A DNA stretch of 64,000 bases from Diphasiastrum complanatum (GCA_029204225.1 MU831941.1:1-64000); one strand, 5' to 3'; positions 21,491 to 33,059 are shown, counted from the first letter of the stretch. Notes: generated by a model not told the origin, from the letters alone. Numbers and translations are program-made.

Positions 21491-22325
21491 AGCAATGTGC
21501 TTAGTTTCACATATATAGCTCATCAGGCATATATTGGACTTTATTATGGGATCACAGAAGATTTGTCATGTGGCAATCAGCTGATGACGAGCCGCAAAAA
21601 ATTCTTGGGACCGCAAAAAATCCGATACCAGTTCGCGGGTCCCGTGAAAAATTTCGAGCAGTCGCCTGAAATATCCCAGGCAGCCACAGAAATTACCTGA
21701 AAACACGTGGCTGCCCAAGATTGGGTCGCCCATCATCGCTATCGTGCGAGTAAGAGACGGGGGTAGGTAAGCCCACAATACACCAACTCATGGGAAAATT
21801 TGTATCAATAAGGCTTTTGGGTAAATATGGTATTATCAATAATGCATCTTGGTTTTCAAGGGGGGCAACTAGCAAAAGAAAGATCTTCAGAAGTGAATCT
21901 AAACCACGGTGGGAAAGAGGTATACTAACGTCATGGAGCTGAACGGAAGGCGAATTAGTAAGTATCAAAAGCTAGTTAGTCTGCCAGGCTCTGCCTCTGC
22001 CTCAGATGCAGCGGCAACAAATTAGTAAATAAAACCCAGAAAATTGAATGGACCATTGTGGAAGATAAGACGCCATCTTGAACTTGTGGCTAAGGGAATT
22101 TAGGTTTAAATGCTACTGTAGCTCATCAACAGCATGAATAAATTCATGTGAAATAAGGGACATACATGTACGTGACTTCCGCTGATTCCAGAAAAGTCCG
22201 AAACCAAAATTTGTACCGCTGTATATGATCAGGGGAGGAGCTTCACTTCGAGGCTGATCTGCACCAATGGATAGAGATAATTCAAAAGGATCAAAACTTT
22301 TTAAATGGCTCCTTTATTTCATTGT
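21491..22325. other. Non-coding stretch before the tRNA gene
   Basis: No gene or known repeat recognised. Confidence 0.4.
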
Positions 22326-22399
22326 TCCATTGTCGTCTAGTCCGGTTAGGATATCTGGCTTTCACCCAGACGACCCGGGTTCAAATCCCGGCAATGGAA
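22326..22399 (+). tRNA. trnE-UUC: tRNA-Glu (anticodon UUC)
   Basis: 74-nt gene without intron. The acceptor arms TCCATTG and CAATGGA pair over all seven positions. The anticodon stem TCTGG/CCAGA encloses the loop CTTTCAC with anticodon TTC, and the T stem CCGGG/CCCGG has loop TTCAAAT. The D arm (GTCT/GGAT) uses two G-U pairs, common in tRNA-Glu. It decodes GAA/GAG. A T5 polymerase III terminator follows at 22404. The sequence is of the eukaryotic nuclear type. No CCA is encoded, as expected. Confidence 0.93.
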
Positions 22400-22403
22400 A
22401 CCT

Positions 22404-22408
22404 TTTTA
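22404..22408 (+). terminator. Polymerase III terminator of tRNA-Glu
   Basis: TTTTT run five bases after the discriminator base. Confidence 0.7.
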
Positions 22409-23542
22409 ATCCTCTTTTTTGAAAAATTGTGTAAATCATGGATGATCCTTCTAAAGTGACAAATGCTTTTCTCTTTTTTATACAGGTTCCAACTCTTGGA
22501 CACCCTTTTTAATGGTTCAACGCTAGACACCATTTTTAAGACAGGATGACCCAATGGAGAGGTCATTGGAAAATCCCTTCACTTATGTAAAGGATGCATG
22601 ACACTACACAAAGTGGCAAGTTAAATTCAATCTCTCTTTACATTGGGATCACCTGTGACCCACTCCATCCTTCCTCTCTACAAAAAGAGTGAGGACCACG
22701 TATGAACTATCTCTTTCCCCTCTCTCTCTCCCCAACTGTAGGGACCTCCCACTTTTGCCACTCCACTTTTTATCTTTCTAAAAATGGGGACTAGATACTA
22801 CTTTTCACTTTCTCTCCTCTCTCTTCTCAAGTGTGGGGACCACCCATTCTCTCTCTCCCTCTCCAAGTGGGGACCACCTCTTTATTTTTGGCATGTTTTA
22901 TGATTCATAAGCGTCTATGAACCATTAAAAAAAAAGACCACCAACATATGACCTAAAACCATGGTGACTATGTTTGCAAAAAATAACGCACTTCATTGAT
23001 ACCTTTAGTCTTTGAAAATGCTTGTAGAGGACAAGTGATTGCTTTTTTTGTGAGTGTGGAATGAGACTCTCAAATATAAAAAGTTGTAATTATCCTAGTG
23101 TGTCACATTCACCTACACAAAATGTCTTGTGAACACCTTGTTGCCTCACTTTTGGTTAGTTTGAGACAAAAAAGCTACATATGTAAATCTTTACACAACA
23201 TTTAAGAGAGAGATTTGAGAATAATGAGTTGAGAATGGCAAGAGCAGCCCCTGGTAGAAGAGAGAATGTGTTGGAGACTTTGTGTGAATTCTGCCATGTT
23301 CGTCCTCACTTGACTATAGCAACACAAAGTACAATCCATCCTCTTTTCAACACTCTATCTTTTTGAATTTTGTTGCAAGTGCTAAATCGAACACAAGTGA
23401 GAGCACCTTTTGGAGCCGAGATGTTCATAGCCATGCTTCCAACAAAGAGCATGTCTTGGGCGCACAAGCGAATATACAGATGCATGAACCTCAACTAAGT
23501 GTCCATCATTATCAAAATTTACAAGGCTCAAGAACCATCAAC
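22409..23542. other. Gene-free stretch with CT-rich repeat
   Basis: No gene. At 22689-22880 pyrimidine-rich runs alternate with the phrase (t/g)ggggaccacc about every 60-100 bp, a decayed minisatellite. Confidence 0.45.
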
Positions 23543-23545
23543 TTA

Positions 23546-23945
23546 GGGTGGTTTCACATGGAAGAGTCTAGGGCCATTCAAAATTTGCACTTACCCTCGA
23601 ATTTGAAAGCCTAGGTCCTTTCTTGTCATTCCATGTGACATTCCATGTGAAAGCCCTTTTCATTTGGAGGGCAAATCATTTATTGTCTAAATTCAAATTG
23701 GACAAGGCATTTATATTTTTTATTGTAGGGCAGAGCAAGGCCCCCACTACTTACCCCCCAATACTCCAAGAGGCCCAAGGTACTCCCCTGGTGTGTTGAG
23801 TTACCCCAGGTTGGCACCTTTCAATGCCACCTAGGGGCCTCTCACCCCTTGTAAAATGGGTTGAAGGCCTCTTGAACTGGCTTCACCAATCAAAGTAAAG
23901 GATGTCCGCATTTTGGACTTACCCCCACTCCATGTGAAACTAGCC
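23546..23945. mobile_element. Tourist-like MITE, 400 bp
   Basis: Terminal inverted repeats GGGTGGTTTCACATGGA (left) and, on the other strand, GGCTAGTTTCACATGGA (right) match at 15 of 17 positions. They are flanked by TTA on both sides (23543-23545 and 23946-23948), the target duplication of PIF/Harbinger elements. No coding capacity. The duplicated phrase attccatgtga occurs inside. Confidence 0.7.
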
Positions 23946-24361
23946 TTAGCTACTTAGTCACATCCATGGGGTCTTCACCTCATGCATGTTACTTGTGAAG
24001 CAATTTCCTGATAGAAGTCGCCGCCCCACTTTTCATAAAGGGTGGTATTTAGCCCTAGGTGGCATCCTATGTGGCAAGAAATGATGCTAGCATGGGGCAA
24101 CTCCTCTTGTTGGAGGAGGTCCCTTTGTATGTTTACTACCCATTGGTAAGTGGTAGGACCATGGTTTAATGCCCACTAAGATTATCATAACATTATCAAA
24201 ATGTAATTTGAGTCTATTTGAACATACCTCTAACAAGAGGCCTTGAGGTAAAGCCTTATGCTCCTATTAATGTGGGAGTAGGATTGGGAGGCTTGTCCAT
24301 TCTTTTGAATACACTTACCCCTCCCCCCACCATAACAAGAAAAAAAGAAAAAGAAAAAAAA

Positions 24362-24376
24362 GGAAAACGTGTGTGA
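24362..24376. repeat. Orphan end of a related MITE
   Basis: GTGTGAAACTAGCC followed by TAA repeats the right terminal repeat of the 23546-23945 element. No matching left end is seen nearby. Confidence 0.4.
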
Positions 24377-24546
24377 AACTAGCCTAAGGATCTTATTTGA
24401 TGCTTAATCTACGAACTATTTCAAATTAATATTAGTTCATTGATAAGCATACATGTCATAAGGAGATACCTCACAAGATTTTATCTTGATGAAAGTACCA
24501 TAGAATTTGCTAACATATAGTACTAAGGTAATTTTGTAAGGTATAT

Positions 24547-24549
<3 letters not shown>

Positions 24550-24597
<48 letters not shown>
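24550..24597. repeat. (TA)n microsatellite
   Basis: About 23 uninterrupted AT units. Confidence 0.97.
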
Positions 24598-24600
<3 letters not shown>

Positions 24601-26296
24601 ACGTCATTCATCATGTGCTCCAAAGTTAATACCCCAAGTTCGTACCAATGATGAATGTAAACTTTTCTACTTACATATTTAAAACCACTTTGAATTTGAT
24701 ATGCAATCCCTTCACCTCTCATTATTCATTCACTTTTCTGAAGCAAAATAAATGATCTTAATAAAATGATATGAATAAATATGTATCTCCTTCAAAGCCA
24801 TTAGTCACCTTATCATGTTTTTTTGCAATTACATTACTTGGAAACAACATCATTATGTAAATATTTACATTGTACATCCACATTTTTAGGCCAAACAAGA
24901 CTCTAGAGACCACACACACACGTCTTTATTACAAACAAATGTCATGATTAGAAATTGGGTCTTCATTGCCACAACTCACATTCTTATCTAGCTCACCTAC
25001 AATGGAGGAAAACCACCTAGTCATTATTTTTAAAGAAATTACTTTTGAGTATTAACTTCAGAAATAAGTATATAAAAGTAGTACTTTTGAAGACTCAAGA
25101 ATTAATAAAGTTGATGGAAATAATTATAAATGTGCAACTCTAGAGAGTACGACATTATAATAGAAGAACAAGATTAAAATATTAGGTCCTCGTATAGAGA
25201 TGAATCCTTAATAGTTTCATTGTGGAATGCATTGATGATTGATACTATCTAGATTGCATTTGCTATTAATACATTAGCCTTGATCGTGCTTTGAGTGCAT
25301 CCAAGTTTTATTGCCTTCCTATTGGTCAATATAATCAGAATCCAAATCTTTGGGTATCATCATTGTCAAACTCTACATCATTTAGCAAAATGCTACTAAT
25401 TAAGCAAGTCTATTTGAGCTAAACATGGAACCCTTTTTCAAAAGAGTATAGGGTATCTTTTCAGTGCCCAAGATGGCAATGGTGGAACATATGGGGGATG
25501 GTATTCTCTTTGATATGACAATTGCTATAAATAAATATGTCCTGCTGATAGATCCTGTGAGGAAAAGCTATTTGGCCTCCTAGTCATTAATGACGTAGCT
25601 TTTCCAAGGCATTAATGTTGTTGATAAGATAAAATTTCCAAGACATTAGTTTGTTGATGAGATAATTCAAATCCAAGTTAACTTACGTATTGCATTAATC
25701 CATTTTCCTATGATTTTCTTCTGTCTGAAAGTCAAATTCTAGTTTTAAAGCTACTTTACAAAAGTTTACTCATGCTTTTCGATAATGCTTTAAGCTACAA
25801 CTCTCATAGAAATACCTTTCTTTCCACTTTATGCATCCATTAGAGTGGTCAATTATGGATATGGATATCTTTGCACCTTTTGGCTACTTGTAGTTATCAC
25901 AAATTCCATGGGCATTCTCATGATGTCGCAAATTAAAACAATGAGATAGAAATGATTTTTCCACTTACACTTCTGTTATAGTTGTTGATTGCAATCATTA
26001 GAGATTTAACAAACTTTACTTTGCAAATAAGTTTGTGTCCTATGTGAAGACTCATGGGAAAAGGACTTAACACTTTGAAGAGTATGACTACTTTATCAAT
26101 GATATATCATTTGACTAAGACGAATTTGATTGTGTATTGGTGCCAAAAAAAGAAAAGAAAAGGCTAGATAACATAGGAAATATGATTAAATGAAAGTGCA
26201 ATTATCATAAAAAAGCATTTTCTCAATGGAAGTGACATATTTATTGGTGTTAATTGAAACAAAGTATATAGCACATCAAAGAAGTATATTAGAAAA
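24598..26296. other. AT-rich, no gene seen
   Basis: 1.7 kb without supported reading frames, known repeats or RNA genes. Confidence 0.45.
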
Positions 26297-26384
26297 TGGT
26301 CATTGTGTGTGTGTGTGTGTGCGCGCACGCGTTCACACACACATACACACACACACACACACACACAAATATATCTCTATATCT

Positions 26385-26444
<60 letters not shown>

Positions 26445-26486
26445 TATATCTCTATATATATAACTAACACACGTGCGCGCGCGCGT

Positions 26487-26560
<74 letters not shown>
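26297..26560. repeat. Compound (GT)n-(GC)n-(CA)n array
   Basis: 264 bp of almost strictly alternating purine-pyrimidine: a GT run, a cgcgcacgcg core, three CA runs and a cgtgcgcgcgcgcgtgcac core. A phrase caaatatatctctatat occurs twice inside, so the array arose partly by duplication. The open frames across it are artefacts of the repeat. Confidence 0.97.
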
Positions 26561-26562
<2 letters not shown>

Positions 26563-27393
26563 TTATATCAAAGATCCCACGGAATACGCTCCATGGAATC
26601 TGCCGGAACAAAACTGTTCTGTTCCGATAAAATACGTTTTTTTTTTCAAATTTTTTTTTTAATGCTTGATTTTTGTCCCATCCATCTCCCATGCAATTTT
26701 TTTTGGGAGGGCCTATTTTTTGTTAAGTAAAAGTGATCAGTTTTCAAACACTCGCCTCACATTGAGGAGTGTGCTTGAAAGATTCGCCAACTTGTCTGAA
26801 GGATAGCCCTTGTTGAGAGTTCCCTGTAGAGGTCTCGGCGAATATTTTTATTAAGATCTGCAAATACTTGTCACACTTTTGGCAAGCATTCCTGAAACTT
26901 CATAAAAACATTCACCCACTCAACCAGTTCCTAACAGGATTACCAACCACCTAAAAACTTGGCGAACATTTTCTTGAGGTCTGTAATCTCATGATCTAGC
27001 TTTTGTACTGACTCATTGTCGTTGCAAGTACTGATTGAGGTCAACAACTGCAAGTTTTTATTTCTAGATCTGCCCAACTGTCTGATTAAATGGAATCCCA
27101 GTCTGTAATCGACAAACAATCACTTCTCACTCAGTGATTCAAGAAAAATCTAGAACTTCAAAGACTTATTTTCTTTCTTTGAGTTAAAAATAGTTCCACT
27201 TCAAACACTCATACCATACGTGTAAGTGGACAGAAATATTCGCCAATAGGTTCAAAGGAAAGTACTTGATTTGAGCTTTCTATAGAGGGTTCAACGAATG
27301 TCTCTATCTAGATCTACAAACACTCTCCCTACACATGTGAAGGTGAGCATTTGTATTTCTTGGTAAAAACATTCGTCGAAGTTTCTATTAGCT

Positions 27394-28125
27394 CTAAATG
27401 ATAAAAGTATCAAGGTATGTAGACACACCCATGAGCAAACCAACAACATCATCATAGAAAACAAAGTTGGTAGAATCTATCAAGCCAATGGTACCCGAGG
27501 AAGTCAAGAAATTGGCAACCGACGAAGTCCATCGGATTTTATCAAATATCTTGGCACAATCATTGCAAAGATTTTTTAGTGATGGATTACAAGGGGAACC
27601 AGTGTCAATAGGGTGACTTGAGGATCTGAGATGAGATCCTTTTGTTCCTGAGATTTCCAACCATCAGGAAGTTGTTTAGTAACTGGGCGGTGGCCTGGAG
27701 GGCTGGATCTCTAATGGCCTCTACCAAGTAACCATCATGGGTCCAATACAGCTCTATGGTAGTGTCCATAAAAGGCTTTATGACGTTCTTGGCATGCTTG
27801 TGATTTGGTGAAAGGTGTGTCCTTGGTAGAAATCCCTATGGCAGCAAGGGCCTCATTAACACGCACCTTCTGGGTAACTCCCTGGAAGATGATATAAAAT
27901 TTGGACTTATCCTCTTTCCAAGTACTAAAAGCCATAGTAATAAATTCCATATTGAGTTGATTCAAGAAGGCACGCTCATGGATCCCCATTGTTGTGAGCA
28001 AGGGCTCAACAAGGTTCATTCATTCAGCCACCCTGCTTGTGCTAGGAAGTGACTTGATGTCCGTTGCAGTTGAAACATCACGTTTAACAACAAACCACGG
28101 TGAATGACTGGTATTGCTAGAAGAC
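27394..28125 (-). pseudogene. Broken retroelement-like reading frames, unassigned
   Basis: Starting at ATG 28125 on the minus strand, fragments of a frame interrupted by stops and shifts can be followed to about 27390. They include ERAFLNQLNMEFITMAFSTW, KVRVNEALAAIGISTKDT and VFYDDVVGLLMGVSTYLDT. The composition is that of a plant retroelement or transposon-encoded protein, and the piece lies downstream of a gypsy integrase end on the same strand. No domain is recognised with certainty. A gag role is a guess from position. Confidence 0.3.
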
Positions 28126-28959
28126 ATGATGGAAAAAGATAGAAATTGAAAGCAAAAAAGACTTAGGATTGTCTTAGAAAGTTGTATGAAAGTTTGGTCC
28201 TGGAAGAATTCACAAGAGCTTCGCTAGTAAAAGACTTAGTGAGAAATGAAATCAAATTCGGCCCTTTTATAAGCTAATTTTGAGGGTCCATTAGACAAAG
28301 TACTAGTTTGGCTCATCAATTTTGGACAAAAATTTGTAGGCATCTTCAGTATTGTAAAATAGCTTCTAGAAATCTCAGTGAAGGTTCTTGACCAGTGATG
28401 TAGCTCGACGAAGGTTCTGGAGGTCAACTCTTGCCTAAGAGCATCCTTCACCTAGGTACTGCATTTAAGGAAAATTTTCAGGATCTGAACCTATGTACAA
28501 TCTAATTTTGGCATTCTGCATCCATCTGTCAAGTCGACGAAGGTTAATAATGATGGCGACAAAGGTTCTCAAAGTGGTAGGCTTCAAAACGTTCATCTGA
28601 CTAAAAATTAGGTACTTCCTTTGCAAGATACCCTTCACGCAACTCAATATAGATAAATCTGAGCTGGATGTATGATCTAGCAACTCGGCGAATGTTCTTA
28701 TCTCTGTTTGTTCAAAATATGACTCAAAAAGTGATTTTTTAAGCCATTTTCATCAAAATTTGATTTTTGAAAATACTTTCATATTTTTCTGATATGATCT
28801 GATGACTTTTTTTTATTTTTGCTCATCATTCTTTTTTGTTTTTTTTTTCCATACTGTTTTTTCCAAAAAAAATATCAGCCAAGTAGTGAAAAACAACAAA
28901 ACTTTTAAAACAATAAAAGTAAAAATGATAAGATCCTTGATTATGCTGGTTGAACTGGC
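28126..28959 (-). other. LTR-like spacer with repeated CGAAGGTT words
   Basis: No coding content. The plus-strand word (t/g)cgacgaaggtt or ggcgaatgttc recurs at about 28400, 28411, 28534, 28559 and 28690, and looser forms recur back to 26770. It lies between an integrase end and a possible gag on the same strand, the place of an LTR, but LTR ends were not found. Confidence 0.3.
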
Positions 28960-29150
28960 TGCCAAAACTTGCGTAGTCGACTGCCATTCACTGGGGTGTC
29001 AAATCATCTTCCATCTAGGTGCTCCAAAATAAGTGCTCTGTAGGACAAGATTTCTTTCACTTTGTAAGGTCCTTCACCTGGAAACTAGTTTCCTTTTGAT
29101 CGGTTTTGTCTTATACATCAATGCTAGATCTCCTTCCTTCAGATCTTTTT
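28960..29150 (-). pseudogene. Gypsy integrase C-terminal end fragment
   Basis: Minus-strand fragment with LKEGDLALMYKTKPIKRKL, then a GPYKV-like turn in a shifted frame and a final PVNGSRLRK. This matches the C-terminal domain found at the end of Ty3/gypsy integrases. It is only about 60 residues long with stops and a frameshift. The rest of pol is not found upstream. Confidence 0.5.
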
Positions 29151-29349
29151 TATGCAAGCAACGCAAAAGCTAAATGGTTACAACTGTGATGAATTTGTGC
29201 AACTAATTATCCATGATATGGGGTGGTCTAGGTATGGGTTTGGGTTTTCTGGGCCGGTAATGTTGGAATTTAATCTAACTCCTACTCATTCCAACACCCC
29301 TCCTTCGTTCTCCAATTTTATCCTTTCAAATGTAACCTGCACAACCGAA

Positions 29350-29545
29350 AAATGCAAAAAACTTGACACTGTGTTTTTACACTAAGTTTTCTGATAGGTG
29401 ACACTATAGTTTTATACGGGTTTCTACACAGGCAAAAAATCGGACACTGCAATTGTACATGGGTTTTTACACAAGCAAAAAAGGCGAAAAACCCGACACC
29501 GTGTTTTTACACGGGTTTTTTGACAGGCGAAAAATGCGACGCCCT
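29350..29545. repeat. Decayed ~55-bp minisatellite
   Basis: The phrase (a)cccgacaccgtgtttttacacggg recurs in variant form four times (29360, 29400, 29445, 29490), with palindromic gtgtttttacac-type cores. Further c(c/t)tacaaatcccg(a/g)agg repeats follow to 29635. Confidence 0.6.
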
Positions 29546-29649
29546 ACAAAAAGCCGAAGGTGTCCTACAGGTATAGACAATGTCCTACAAATCCCGAAGG
29601 ACGCCAAAGGTGTCTTACAAATCCCGGAGGCTACCCTCAAGTAAAGGCA

Positions 29650-30385
29650 AAGGCCAAAAGGCCAAAGGGTGTCACATTTCCAGTTTGCCAAAAATACACA
29701 AATTGTCGCTATTAGACCAAAAAGCCTTCACGCTCCATTAACAAACTGATCCACTAATCAGTTTTATAGCTATTATCAATCTTGTAATTGTAAAGTTAAG
29801 CTAGTACAAGATTCTTCAGCAAATATGTATATATACATGTAATTGAGCGAGGGCAAAGAGAGATGAGAGGATTATTATATGTAAGGTCAGATAGCGGAGA
29901 ACGCCTCTTATCAGTAGTTGACTCCTCAGAGTTGGTCATCATAGAGGGAGAGAGAACTATTTTAGAACTTTAGCAATTGTTCTTGGATTTGTAAATAGGA
30001 TCACGCGCTTATCAGCGCAATTGTATTGTGGTCTGATTGTTGTTTTTACAACCTTTTATTATACAGATTCGCTATTGTTCTACTTCATTGCATTCTTGTT
30101 GAATGATAAATCTCACTCCCTTTTACACAAACACCATTATTGGAGAATTGTATGGCTGTCTATGACACCTAAATTGATTTTATATTCTCTTAATATCAGG
30201 TTATTAGTATTAGAGGATTGCATGGCTGTCTCAGACGCCTAATTGTTTTTGCAATCTTTCTTTCATGGCAGTCTACGACTCCTACACTGATAATATGATT
30301 TCACACACAAAGAACTGCTCGTATCTCCATTCTCCAAGTAATCCACGATCCTGCTGGTTATAAAAATTTGTTTTTTTTTCCAATA
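29650..30385 (+). mobile_element. Copia-type LTR remnant, plus strand
   Basis: A TATA-like gtatatatacatg at 29827 and three copies of a catgg(c)(t/a)gtct..gac.cct phrase (30150, 30222, 30265) precede a primer-site-like TGGTATTAGTGC at 30390. A second similar TGATATCAGTGCC lies at 30426. The order LTR then PBS fits a copia LTR in plus orientation, but the 5' end is not defined and no matching gag follows. Confidence 0.35.
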
Positions 30386-30679
30386 GAAGTGGTATTAGTG
30401 CTGATATCTATTTTCGCCCATAGAGTGATATCAGTGCCTGCTTCCACAGGTATGGTGTCTGGAGGTTGCCTCTGGTTACTACCAATACTTCCTCTTTCAA
30501 TTCCCTTGTTTTGTGGCTTGGTCCAATGTTTCCAATTCAATGAAGTTTATGAGTGGCTGATCATCTTCTAGATGTGCCATTCCCTTGTTTTGTGGGTTGA
30601 TCCTTGGCCCTCACTATAGGAATTGAGAGGATCTTGATAGTTCTACTGTTTTATCTTCTTTAGTTCTATGGTTCACATG

Positions 30680-31140
30680 ACCAAGCATCCTATCATTGGT
30701 GTTTAAATGTCCTTGTGGTTCCAACATCTATCCTCCAAATGTCCTAGTTTCTTGTAGTATTTACAAACCGGGTTTGGAAAATTTCAGAGTAGGTGGTTTT
30801 CTCTACAATGTCGACATACTAAGGAATTAGGGCCATCTATGGGGTGTCTATGACCTATCATATTTTGTTGCCTTTTGAGAAAATTCACATCGACTACCAA
30901 AGTGTATATTTTTGCTCATCACATCCATGTATCCTTTCAACATCACTCGCATATCGCCTAATTTCGTATTGGAACCAATGCTCTCATATCCTCATTCTGG
31001 TATTGGGTCCTAGAGTTTTGGCATCACGGTTTTGAATGTCCTATGTCTATGTAGTCCTGCCTTGATGGGTTCAATAGCCTGTACGGGGTGGGAATCCACT
31101 ATGTCTTGTAACCCTATAGTTGTGATTGGGTTGTCGAAAA
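30680..31140 (-). pseudogene. Ty1/copia gag end with two degenerate zinc knuckles
   Basis: On the minus strand after the leader at 31140 broken frames lead to two knuckle-like motifs. The first is CRHCRENH (about 30816-30793). The second is CKYYKKLGHLEDRC (about 30766-30725), in which the second Cys of CX2CX4HX4C is Tyr. In-frame stops interrupt both ends. It follows an LTR and primer site on the same strand, so it is the gag of a second copy of the copia element at 31.2-34.9 kb. Confidence 0.45.
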
Positions 31141-31204
31141 TCGATGGGATAACTGATATCAGATTTAGTAGAGAATTGATAGAAACGGAACTTTGATATC
31201 AGAT

Positions 31205-31834
31205 CGTGATGACTAGCAGCGGAAGTTTGAGCGAGGGCGGTCACAAGATCGCGGAAGCGCCACAGTTAGCAGCAGAAATATTCAAGATGAATGATTCATG
31301 TAAGCGTAAATGAACAATACAGTAGTGAGACAAAAAATTGCACTTTGATTAACATCAGCAACAAGTACAATTGCTAATTGAAGAAATAACTTCAGCTTGA
31401 TAGTTGAGCGTGATAACACTGATCAAATATTACTAATCTCTTGTGAGAAGAGATTAGTAATATTTGATCAGTCTGTCATGGCTAATTTTATATTACAAAT
31501 ATCTACTTGCTAAATATCTATTTAGCATTTAAATGCTATATGCTATTTATTACAACCGCCTTGTAACAATAAATGTATGTACAATAGTAGGTGAACTGCC
31601 ATAAAGACTTCTAACAGTTCTTGGATCGATTTTTTCCCTGATGGAAAAAAGTCAAAAATCGGTTGACGACAAATTCGATTGATGATGAATTCAGTTAAGT
31701 CAACTAAGTTGGTTGATGGAGTTAGTATTGAAATGTCGATGTTGAGTCTGTCGAGTATGTCGAGGTCGGTCAAGTCAAGTTTTGAACATATGTATATATA
31801 CATGAGAGAAGTCAAAGTCGATGACTTCGATATC
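31205..31834 (-). mobile_element. LTR copy 1 of copia element (3' LTR)
   Basis: About 630 bp matching 34311-34925 in the same orientation, with roughly one tenth of positions different by eye. The purine tract AAGGGGG (plus strand 31834-31840) sits just before its start on the element strand. A TATA-like tatatatac lies at 31792-31800. Unusually, beyond its end (31141-31204) a primer-site-like TGATATCAAAG and leader sequence follow, as though a second element starts here. A 25-bp perfect inverted repeat at 31418-31472 is absent from the other copy. Confidence 0.8.
31418..31472. repeat. 25-bp perfect hairpin inside LTR
   Basis: 31418-31442 is the exact reverse complement of 31448-31472, with a 5-nt loop gtgag. 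Only the right arm has a counterpart in the second LTR (about 34546-34570). The left arm is therefore a local inverted duplication. Confidence 0.95.
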
Positions 31835-31859
31835 CCCCTTAATGTGGATCCTGAAATTT

Positions 31860-32399
31860 TTTGATCTTCATATTTGACATGTCATTAAATCTGAGATGGT
31901 GCTCCTTTGATAGAGCCTTTGTGAAGTAATCTGCTGCCATAAGATTTGTCCTACAGTAAACCAGTGACACTTCCTTGCCTTGCACTTTTTCTCTAAGGTA
32001 GTGATACCCGATTTCAATATGTTTGCTTCGAGAATGAAATCTCGGATTTTGAGATAGTGTTGTTGTGCTCTGATTGTCACAATAAATAGTCGTTGAATGT
32101 GATTGAGCAAGGTCGATATCTGCAAGTAGGTGACTTAGCCAAATTGCCTCCTTGGTAGCATTCGTGGCAGCTATGTATTCTGATTCGGTTGATGATAATG
32201 CTACTCAGGTCTGCTTTCGGCTGTTCCAAGTGATTGGGCCTTGATTGTATAAAAATACAAATCCAGAAGTCGATCTTCTGGTATCGATATCTCCTGCCCA
32301 ATCTGCATATGTGTATTTAGAAAATCTCGATTCCGAGACAATAATGAGCTGGACCCATATCAGTCATTTTGTACTCCTGGGCCAACATGCATTTTGTAT
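31860..32399 (-). pseudogene. pol: Ty1/copia RNase H domain
   Basis: Minus-strand end of a copia polyprotein. It shows the TRRSTSGFVF-type block, LSSTESEYIAATNATKEAIW, DNQSTTTLSQNPRFHSRSKH and the final YHYLREKVQGKEVS with MAADYFTKALSKEHH, running up to the polypurine tract. One stop interrupts near 32206. All conserved blocks are in copia order. Confidence 0.85.
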
Positions 32400-33050
32400 C
32401 CTTCATTAGATTCAAAACGTTACTGAATAGTAACGTATCATCTACATAGAGAGTGATATAATAAAGAAATCCGACACAGACTTGAGGTAAACATTTGAGT
32501 CTGTCGAGTTTGGAATAAAACCATTTTCAATTAGAAATGCATTGATTTTTTGGAACCAGACTCTGGGTGACTATTTTAGTCCATAGAGAGCCTTGTGAAT
32601 TTTGCATACAAGGTGCTGCTTACCCTTCAGTTCGTATCCCTCTGGCTGCAACATATAGATTTCTTCTTCGATAGCTCCATTGAGGAAGGCAGTTTGGACA
32701 TCCATTTATGGACTTCAAGATCTGCTACAGTTGCAAAGGAGAGTAATAGTCAGATTGAAGCATGCTTACCAATAGTACTGAAGGTCTCCGAATAATCTAG
32801 ATCTGGAATTTAGGAATAGCCTTTAGTGACAAGCTTGGCTTTGTATCGATTGAGTCTTCTGTCAGTGTCATACTTCGCCTTGAATATCCATTTGCATGGA
32901 ATCAGATCTCAATCCTTTGGCAGCTCGGTTATAGTCCATGTTTGATTCTCAATTAGAGAATCAAATTCGGTGTCCATTGCTGCTTTCCACTAGTCAGCAT
33001 TAGGTGTCGACATTACCTCTAAAACTATGTTTGATTCCTACATAAAGTTC
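32400..33050 (-). pseudogene. pol: Ty1/copia reverse transcriptase
   Basis: Minus-strand copia reverse transcriptase. [20 protein letters not shown] and the HKALYGLK block (followed by a stop in place of Gln/Trp) are near 32700-32570. The catalytic box SLYVDDTLLFS is intact near 32455-32425. The N-terminal WKAAMDTEFDSLIENQTWT-type start lies at about 32990-32930. Stops and frameshifts make it non-functional, although the YVDD pair is kept. Confidence 0.85.
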
Positions 33051-33059
33051 ATCCATAAA

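Noticed and set aside
21105-21523. Open frames on both strands in the GC island (Gly/Ala/Pro or Arg/Trp rich)
   Set aside because: High GC removes stops. Sequence is low complexity on all frames, with no splice or homology support.
24339-24368. A-rich run as a LINE or SINE tail
   Set aside because: No element body or target duplication lies upstream.
26226-26730. Four open frames of His/Thr or Cys/Val repeats
   Set aside because: They are translations of the (CA)n array and have no coding signal.
26565-26740. Resemblance of ggaacaaaactgttctgttccg to the MITE at 12755
   Set aside because: Only short GGAAC/GTTCC words are shared; no terminal repeats or target duplication were found.
29350-29545. 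Regularly spaced repeats that could suggest a CRISPR array
   Set aside because: Units are degenerate and contiguous, without unique spacers. The DNA is plant nuclear.
31188-31200. A plus-strand reading of tttgatatcagatc as a primer site for a plus-oriented element
   Set aside because: The coding domains, purine tract and paired LTRs all point to the minus strand. The site is explained there.
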